In this document: positions 7,432-11,987 of the stretch, in pieces
Numbering within the stretch: position 1 is the first letter of the stretch
How the letters are laid out: each line of letters starts with the position of its first letter
Source: Gammaproteobacteria bacterium
GTDB lineage: Bacteria; Pseudomonadota; Gammaproteobacteria; GCA-001735895
DNA length: 11,987 nucleotides
NCBI GenBank assembly: GCA_003645435.1
Contig: QNFD01000041.1
Location: forward strand, 1 to 11,987
Direction of reading: 5' to 3'
Translations under genes and position numbers: made by a program
The notes under the pieces: model-generated
What the model was told of the DNA's origin: nothing
What the model saw: only the letters and a program-made list of their open reading frames with translations
The model's database searches: none

Positions 7432-8084
7432 TATTCGATACCTTTATTTACTTCGAGTGATAGTTGATATTGACCATTAACGATATCGAAAATATCCTGG
7501 GTTACCTCATCAATTGACTGGTTTGCGTCGATCACCTGGTACATCTGTGAATCACGGCTTGCGATCTGCAAAAAAGCCTGCCTCACCCTGGACTGATATA
7601 GCTCGCCCTTTTTCTCAAAGCGGTCCTCCGCCCCGCCCCTGCCGAGCGCTCGCTGCAGGGCCAGGGATTCCGGGATATCAAGAATCAGGACCATATCGGG
7701 CTCAAACGAACCAACCACGAGCTGGTGAATTTTTTCGACAATCTCTAGACCCAAATCACCGGCAATACCCTGAAATGCCCGGCTAGAATCGGCAAATCGG
7801 TCACAAACGACCCATTGTCCCTGTTGCAAGGCAGGCAGTATGGTATCGTTTAAATGAGATCTGCGGGCCGCATACATCAACAGCAACTCGGTCATGCTGT
7901 CCCACTTATCAGGCTCACCTTCGACCAGCAGCTTTCTGATGTCCTCGGCCGCTTTTGATCCGCCGGGCTCGCGGGTTAATAGTGATCGAAGACCGGAATC
8001 CAACAGGGCCTGGTGAAGCCGCCGGGTCTGTACGCCTTTACCGGAACCATCGACGCCGTCGATCACGATCATTTTATTCTTCAT
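7431..8084 (-). CDS. tmk: Thymidylate kinase
   Basis: A 217-residue dTMP kinase that phosphorylates dTMP to dTDP with ATP. Motifs in order: P-loop GVDGSGKG (10-17), TREPGG (37-42), which contacts the dTMP side, CDRFADSSRAFQG (94-106) with the DR dyad, LILDIP at 133-138, and a LID-like GRGGAEDRFEKKG (148-160). The P-loop is unusual because the Ser/Thr after the lysine is Gly17 and the next residue is Val18, where most bacterial Tmk read GKST or GKTT. The start gives the normal N-terminus (MKNKMIVIDG), and a weak GGGCGG-type ribosome site precedes it. It is now the first gene of a tmk-holB-pilZ-tatD unit because another gene separates it from mltG. Confidence 0.96.
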   Translation of the reverse strand: MKNKMIVIDGVDGSGKGVQTRRLHQALLDSGLRSLLTREPGGSKAAEDIRKLLVEGEPDKWDSMTELLLMYAARRSHLNDTILPALQQGQWVVCDRFADSSRAFQGIAGDLGLEIVEKIHQLVVGSFEPDMVLILDIPESLALQRALGRGGAEDRFEKKGELYQSRVRQAFLQIASRDSQMYQVIDANQSIDEVTQDIFDIVNGQYQLSLEVNKGIE

Positions 8085-8148
8085 ATCCGCCCATAACCCA
8101 GCACCCAGTTTGCAGGTTCAAAGTGTAAGGGATTGGTTTCACGCTGGC

Positions 8149-8154
8149 ATTATA
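8149..8154 (-). promoter_or_regulatory. Candidate -10 box for tmk-holB-pilZ-tatD
   Basis: A perfect TATAAT reads on the minus strand 65 nt upstream of the tmk ATG. No good -35 hexamer lies at 16-18 nt (the 17-nt position reads TCTCAC), and there is no TGn extension, so an activator might be needed or the box may be chance. The split from mltG makes a promoter here likely. Confidence 0.4.
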
Positions 8155-8244
8155 AATTTGTGCGTATTAAGGTGAGAGTTAAATAGTGACAATTAAACTG
8201 AGACCCAGATCAATTAATCCATTTATTTTTCAACCTACAATGAA

Positions 8245-8273
8245 TTGACGATCGGGAATTAATATTTGAGAAT
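8245..8273 (+). promoter_or_regulatory. Candidate sigma-70-type promoter for the inserted exported-protein gene
   Basis: TTGACG at 8245-8250 is followed, after 17 nt, by GAGAAT at 8268-8273 (four of six matches to TATAAT). It faces the plus-strand gene and would leave a 5' leader of roughly 180 nt to the 8458 start. Confidence 0.3.
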
Positions 8274-8457
8274 CGGGCTATCGATTCCCTCCCCGGAATG
8301 TGCTTTTGGATGACCATGAAAACAACACAGTGCCGTAGTAATTTATGTAAATTTTATGATTTTTGATGAATTTACCCTGTTTGGGTGATTAATTACGCGA
8401 GTAAGGCGGCTACTTTTAAATACAGAAAGGTAAATATACGAGATTAGGAACCTGGCC

Positions 8458-9108
8458 ATGAAAATAGAAATGACACCAGACACTTCATTATTACGAATCA
8501 GCCCTGCCGCCCAGGTAGCGTTAATTTCTGACCCCATTACGAATAGCCTGTACCAGAAAAGTACGGTTAAGATGAAAACACGTCTATTTGTATTCCTCGC
8601 TGTCGTACTATTGCTTGCGATATCGGCTCAACGAGTGGAAGCTGGCGTTTTTTCAGAATCGGTAGTTGTTTCGATGGTAGAGGATTCCAAATTAGTCATA
8701 GAGCCCGAACAGCAGCAAGTAACCATCACCGCGACTAGCTCTAAAAAAGGTATTCTGGAAGAATCCGAGATGGCTATTGGTACCATTTTAAATTCTTACC
8801 ACTTCTCCAGCTATGACTTCAATGAAACCCATGGCGGAGTGTACATCTCTATGAACCAGTGGACTGTAGGAACGTTCCTGAACAGCATCGATGAACAGAG
8901 CGTGATGGTCACATACAACTCCAATTTGTACAAAAAAGAGTCATTCAAGCTTGATCTGGTAGCCGGGGTGGCAAATGGTTACGAGCGCATGGAGTATGAC
9001 CTCAATGGCTACTTGCCGATACTGGGCGTCAGTGCCCAATGGGGCGTCCTGAAAACCGTGCTAATGCCTAATGCGGTTGCTATTGGTATTGAGTTACCGT
9101 TGAATTAA
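8458..9108 (+). CDS. Putative exported small beta-barrel-like protein, inserted between mltG and tmk
   Basis: 216 codons from the ATG at 8458, which has an AGGA ribosome site 8 nt upstream. A classic signal peptide starts only at M39 (ATG at 8572): MKTRLFVFLAVVLLLAISAQRVEA, probably cleaved after VEA before GVFSES. The real precursor may therefore be 178 residues starting at 8572, although that ATG has a poorer ribosome site. The mature part is rich in alternating strands. Its pattern, with ETHGGVYISMN, WTVGTFLNS, QSVMVTYN, LDLVAGVANGYE and a final AVAIGIELPL, recalls small outer-membrane-barrel-like proteins seen in Gammaproteobacteria and phages. No enzyme residues are recognised. It runs convergent to mltG (27-nt gap) and divergent from tmk, breaking a normally continuous cluster. 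Location in the periplasm or outer membrane is inferred. Confidence 0.75.
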   Translation: MKIEMTPDTSLLRISPAAQVALISDPITNSLYQKSTVKMKTRLFVFLAVVLLLAISAQRVEAGVFSESVVVSMVEDSKLVIEPEQQQVTITATSSKKGILEESEMAIGTILNSYHFSSYDFNETHGGVYISMNQWTVGTFLNSIDEQSVMVTYNSNLYKKESFKLDLVAGVANGYERMEYDLNGYLPILGVSAQWGVLKTVLMPNAVAIGIELPLN

Positions 9109-9135
9109 CTTAACTGCCCCCAAATACCGTTTTTT

Positions 9136-10149
9136 CTATTTACCCTTGAGCTGATACTTTTTGACCGCCTTGTTGTGCTGCTTGAGAGTACCCGAAAACT
9201 GATGTGTGCCATCGCCTTTCGCTACAAAATAAAGCGCATCGCTTTCAGCAGGATGTAAGGCTGCCCAAATTGCCTCGACACCCGGCAATGCAATAGGGGT
9301 TGGGGTCAATCCCTTGTGCAGGTAGGTGTTGTAAGGTGTATCTTTTCTCAGATCACGATAGCGGATATCACCGTCAAACTGCTCGCCAATACCATATATG
9401 ACGGTTGGGTCAGTTTGTAATCGCATATTCTTCTGTAATCGGCGAATGAACACCGAAGCGATTAACGGTCGCTCACTGGCTACGGCGGTTTCTTTTTCTA
9501 TAATCGAAGCCAGGATTAGCGCTTCATAGGCGGAATTCAGTGGTAACCCAGGGCTCCTGTTCGACCACTCTCGTTGTAACTGTGTTTGCATCAAATCATA
9601 AGCACGGTGCAAAAATTTGATATCACTGGTGCCCTTCGGAAATCGATAAGTGTCCGGGAAAAACATACCCTCCGGATGCTGTTGCGGATAACCCAGCATC
9701 GTCATTATTTCCGCATCAGATTTATCCTTCAGGCTATGTGTCATCACCGGGTCAGCCTCAATCGCCTTCAGCATTTGCCGAAACGACCAACCCTCGATAA
9801 TCGTAAAACTATACTGGATCGACTTGCCCGTGGTAAAAAGTTCGAGTAAATCGTCGGGTGTTTGTTCCTGCTGCAAACGATACTCACCCGCACGAACCCT
9901 GGTTTCCACACCTTTTAGTTTTGCCAGCAATATAAATAGCCAGGGATCATCGACTATATTTTCGAGGCTAAGTTGACGGGCGATCGATTTAATACTACTG
10001 CCCGCTTCAATCGTAAATGTGCGATCTGGTTCAGTTATAGATATTATGCCATGCTGAAAGCGCTGGAATTGAACAATCAGCACAACGGTTGCGACAAACG
10101 TCAGGAACAATCCCCAGTAAAGGAGCTTTTTGATGAATTTCCAGAGCAT
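9136..10149 (-). CDS. mltG: Endolytic peptidoglycan transglycosylase MltG
   Basis: A 337-residue YceG-family lytic transglycosylase, anchored in the inner membrane, that cleaves nascent glycan strands and so sets their length. Residues 8-28 form the single membrane anchor after a short basic cytoplasmic tail. Residues about 43-110 form the LysM-like subdomain (FTIEAGSSIKSIARQL, RVRAGEYRL). The catalytic domain contains IEGWSFRQ, PEGMFFPDTYRF, and LASIIEKET with catalytic Glu218, the same number as in the E. coli enzyme. LQTDPTVIYG and NTYLHKGLTPTPIALPG follow, and then the family's C-terminal ALYFVAKGDGTHQFSGT. The ATG lies one base after the pabC stop (TGATATG), implying coupled translation. 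It ends with TAG facing the inserted plus-strand gene. Confidence 0.96.
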   Translation of the reverse strand: MLWKFIKKLLYWGLFLTFVATVVLIVQFQRFQHGIISITEPDRTFTIEAGSSIKSIARQLSLENIVDDPWLFILLAKLKGVETRVRAGEYRLQQEQTPDDLLELFTTGKSIQYSFTIIEGWSFRQMLKAIEADPVMTHSLKDKSDAEIMTMLGYPQQHPEGMFFPDTYRFPKGTSDIKFLHRAYDLMQTQLQREWSNRSPGLPLNSAYEALILASIIEKETAVASERPLIASVFIRRLQKNMRLQTDPTVIYGIGEQFDGDIRYRDLRKDTPYNTYLHKGLTPTPIALPGVEAIWAALHPAESDALYFVAKGDGTHQFSGTLKQHNKAVKKYQLKGK

Positions 10150-10150
10150 A

Positions 10151-10975
10151 TCAGGTAGTGGCAGCCGGCCTGGATCTTACGTCTGGGTTGAACTCGTTAA
10201 CTAACATCTGGCTTATGGGTCCAGTAACATAGTTTTGCCGATCGATGGCCTTAATGGGTCTAATGCCGGACACGCTATTGCACATAAAACATTCCGCCGC
10301 CTGCAGTAACAGTTCGGGACTATAGCGTCCCACCTGCACCGGAATATCATGTCGTCGCAGGTAATCGATTACGCACTCGCGCATAATGCCCTCGACCCCG
10401 GCAAATTCGAGGGTCGGGGTATACATCGCCCCATCGCGATAAAAAAACAAATTACTAATCACGCCCTCGACGAGGAAGCCATCCGTATCACAGAGTATGC
10501 CTTCGTCTTTTTTACCCAGGTTTTCAAGTTCGATCGCAGCCAATACGTAATCCAGTCTATTCAGGTGCTTGAGGCCGGCCAAATTTCGATTGATCGGCAA
10601 TCGAGTCTGGCACATAGAAACCTCGAGAGCCAGGTCCTCATCGGCAAGCGCGGTATAGGCATATTTTAGTACAAATATTGAAGAATGATTTTGTGCGGGT
10701 AGTCTTAATCCCCTTCCACCACAACCCCGGGTCACAATTATCTTGATAACAGTCGAGTTCTGATCGCTGGTTTCCCGGGAAACCTTTCGCAGCAGCCAGT
10801 TTTCATCCGCTAGGGGAATGCGAAGTCGTTCACAGCCTTTTTTAAGACGCTGGAAATGATCTTGCCAGAGCGGTATTTCGCCATTTAGTTTTAGCAGGGT
10901 CTCAAATAAGCCATCACCATAGTGCAATCCCCGCTCCTGCCAGTCGAGTTCCTCATTTATTGCTAAATCAGGCAT
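10151..10975 (-). CDS. pabC: Aminodeoxychorismate lyase
   Basis: A 274-residue fold-type IV PLP enzyme that converts 4-amino-4-deoxychorismate to p-aminobenzoate and pyruvate in folate synthesis. Key features are the N-terminal RGLHYGDGLFET (15-26), TRGCGGRGL (82-90), the Schiff-base lysine K136 in LAGLKHLNRLDYVLA, and E170 in DGFLVEGVISNLFF, which holds the cofactor pyridine nitrogen. A C-terminal FMCNSVSGIRPI segment follows, of the kind that lines the active site in PabC/IlvE relatives. The branched-chain aminotransferase alternative is less likely because it sits between pabB (8-nt overlap) and mltG (1-nt gap), the standard PabC setting. Confidence 0.95.
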   Translation of the reverse strand: MPDLAINEELDWQERGLHYGDGLFETLLKLNGEIPLWQDHFQRLKKGCERLRIPLADENWLLRKVSRETSDQNSTVIKIIVTRGCGGRGLRLPAQNHSSIFVLKYAYTALADEDLALEVSMCQTRLPINRNLAGLKHLNRLDYVLAAIELENLGKKDEGILCDTDGFLVEGVISNLFFYRDGAMYTPTLEFAGVEGIMRECVIDYLRRHDIPVQVGRYSPELLLQAAECFMCNSVSGIRPIKAIDRQNYVTGPISQMLVNEFNPDVRSRPAATT

Positions 10976-11987
10976 GAACTTCTATCGCATTTAACAGCCC
11001 CTGTGCCTTATGCCGGGTTTCCATGAGTTCTCTTTGCGGTACCGAATCATGCACGATGCCGCCGCCGGCGCGAAAGCTGACCCTGTTGTTATCATATAAC
11101 AAGGTACGAATCAGGATATTCAAATCCATCTGCCCATCGCGGCCGATGTAACCGAGTGAGCCGGTATAGGGCCCCCTCGCCGTTTGCTCCAGTTCGCTGA
11201 TAATTTCCATACAGCGTACTTTTGGGCAACCCGTGATAGTACCGCCCGGAAACACCGCGTGAACTATATCCGCTACGGTTTTGCCGCTACTGATTCGACC
11301 CCGAATATTGGAAACTATGTGGTGAACATGCTCATAACTTTCGAGCACCATTTTTTCAGTGACCCGGATGCTGCCGGCCTCACAAAATCGACCCAGATCA
11401 TTGCGCACCAGGTCAATCAGCATCACGTGCTCTGCCTGTTCCTTGGGATGGGCGAGCAGGTGCCTGGAAAGTTCAGCATCTTCTGCGGCGGTGTTGCCGC
11501 GCGGATGGGTGCCGGCTATGGGTCTCGATTGGGCAATACCATTTTTTACCGAAATCAGACGCTCGGGCGAGGAGCTGATGATGTATTGATCCTGGTACTT
11601 GATTAGCGCAGCGAACTGGGCTGGATTGCTTCGGCTTAAACTATAAAATAAAGCGAGGGGATCGCATTGATCCTTGTATTCGACGGTCCAGTTGCGTGAT
11701 AAATTGGCCTGAAAGATATCACCGTCGCGAATGTACCGCTTCGTTTTGGTGATATGGTTGATATAAATCTGCGGGTCATCTTCGGTTATCGTGCCGGGGA
11801 CAAGCGCTGCGGGGGAATATTCAGGCAAGTCCGCAATATCTTCAAGTATCCGGCTCGCCAACTCTTTGAATTCATCTTCGACGACGATGAAAGCGGATCC
11901 AGCTTCGTGATCGATAATAATCGCTGCCGGCACCCTCGCTTTAAACGCGATTGGTAAATTTGAGTCACTGCCAAAAAACTCGACCCG
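10968..11987 (-). CDS. pabB: Aminodeoxychorismate synthase component I, 5' end beyond the window
   Basis: The C-terminal chorismate-binding domain of a PabB/TrpE-type enzyme. With PabA it turns chorismate and glutamine into 4-amino-4-deoxychorismate. The frame stays open to the right edge. A GTG at 11933 gives 321 residues, but 18 more upstream codons are open, so the true start is outside. Visible motifs, counted from that GTG, are YIRDGDIFQANLSRNW (67-82), SSSPERLISV (120-129), SRPIAGTHPRG (136-146), LIDLVRNDLGR (172-182), HIVSNIRG (205-212), FPGGTITGCPK (228-238), GPYTGSLGYI (254-263) and IRTLL with FRAGGGIV. The motif PIAGT has Ala140 where E. coli PabB has the nucleophilic lysine (PIKGT), so sequence alone leaves TrpE-like chemistry possible. 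The 8-nt overlap with pabC argues for PabB. Confidence 0.92.
   Translation of the reverse strand, partial: RVEFFGSDSNLPIAFKARVPAAIIIDHEAGSAFIVVEDEFKELASRILEDIADLPEYSPAALVPGTITEDDPQIYINHITKTKRYIRDGDIFQANLSRNWTVEYKDQCDPLALFYSLSRSNPAQFAALIKYQDQYIISSSPERLISVKNGIAQSRPIAGTHPRGNTAAEDAELSRHLLAHPKEQAEHVMLIDLVRNDLGRFCEAGSIRVTEKMVLESYEHVHHIVSNIRGRISSGKTVADIVHAVFPGGTITGCPKVRCMEIISELEQTARGPYTGSLGYIGRDGQMDLNILIRTLLYDNNRVSFRAGGGIVHDSVPQRELMETRHKAQGLLNAIEVHA

Larger units (their letters stand above)
8085..8457. promoter_or_regulatory. Divergent intergenic region between tmk and the inserted plus-strand gene
   Basis: This 373-bp AT-rich spacer has tmk leaving on the minus strand and the exported-protein gene leaving on the plus strand. 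It should carry promoters for both. Candidates are listed separately at 8149-8154 and 8245-8273. No ORF or RNA gene is recognisable. A small ACCC-TGTTT-GGGT stem near 8373-8386 is too short to call. Confidence 0.45.

Noticed and set aside
9109..9135. Bidirectional terminator between the convergent inserted gene and mltG
   Set aside because: A T-run is present near 9130-9135, but no inverted repeat precedes it on either strand.
11184..11606. 140-codon plus-strand frame opposite pabB
   Set aside because: Antisense to strongly conserved PabB motifs and without any recognisable protein features.
1..11987. tRNA, rRNA, CRISPR array or riboswitch
   Set aside because: No regularly spaced repeats, cloverleaf or conserved RNA motif was recognised by eye in either strand.

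Overview
The window looks like a gammaproteobacterial chromosome segment. The strongest evidence is gene order: reading along the minus strand from the right edge, pabB - pabC - mltG - (inserted gene) - tmk - holB - pilZ - tatD/ycfH follow each other. This matches the conserved pabC-mltG-tmk-holB-pilZ-tatD block of Gammaproteobacteria. The species cannot be named from the sequence.

Right part (about 5286-11987, minus strand): a compact housekeeping cluster. PabB (its 5' end lies beyond the window) and PabC make p-aminobenzoate for folate. MltG is the inner-membrane terminase of peptidoglycan glycan strands. Tmk makes dTDP. HolB is the delta' subunit of the DNA polymerase III clamp loader. PilZ is a type IV pilus protein, and TatD/YcfH is a metal-dependent hydrolase. 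Junctions are tight: pabB/pabC overlap by 8 nt, pabC/mltG are 1 nt apart, and tmk/holB and holB/pilZ each overlap by 1 nt. The exception is mltG/tmk, where an oppositely oriented gene for a small exported, probably beta-barrel protein (8458-9108, plus strand) and a 373-bp leader split the cluster. tmk-holB-pilZ-tatD probably therefore has its own promoter, and a TATAAT box lies about 65 nt upstream of tmk.

Middle (4974-5285): a 312-bp AT-rich spacer between tatD and the next gene. It holds a perfect 18-bp palindrome (TTACGATAATTATCGTAA) and two further copies of its TTACGAT half.

Left part (1-4973): accessory DNA. A 1414-residue Rhs/YD-repeat protein (minus strand) has a signal peptide, a DUF6531-like N-terminal module, a long YD-repeat shell, a canonical Rhs core ending in DPLGL, and a 144-residue glycine-rich C-terminal tip that I do not recognise. 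A 103-residue protein with two membrane segments and a C-terminal zinc ribbon starts inside the end of the rhs gene. This is the position where polymorphic toxins carry their immunity gene. Beyond it lies a doubly truncated IS3-family transposase fragment between short repeats. Base composition falls from about 57% GC in a sampled line of the Rhs shell to about 45% in the tip and 30-42% in the small downstream gene. That pattern suggests an exchangeable tip/immunity cassette. The best candidate for an undescribed system is this exported Rhs protein with its unrecognised tip and membrane/zinc-ribbon partner; the toxin/immunity reading is inference from architecture and position.
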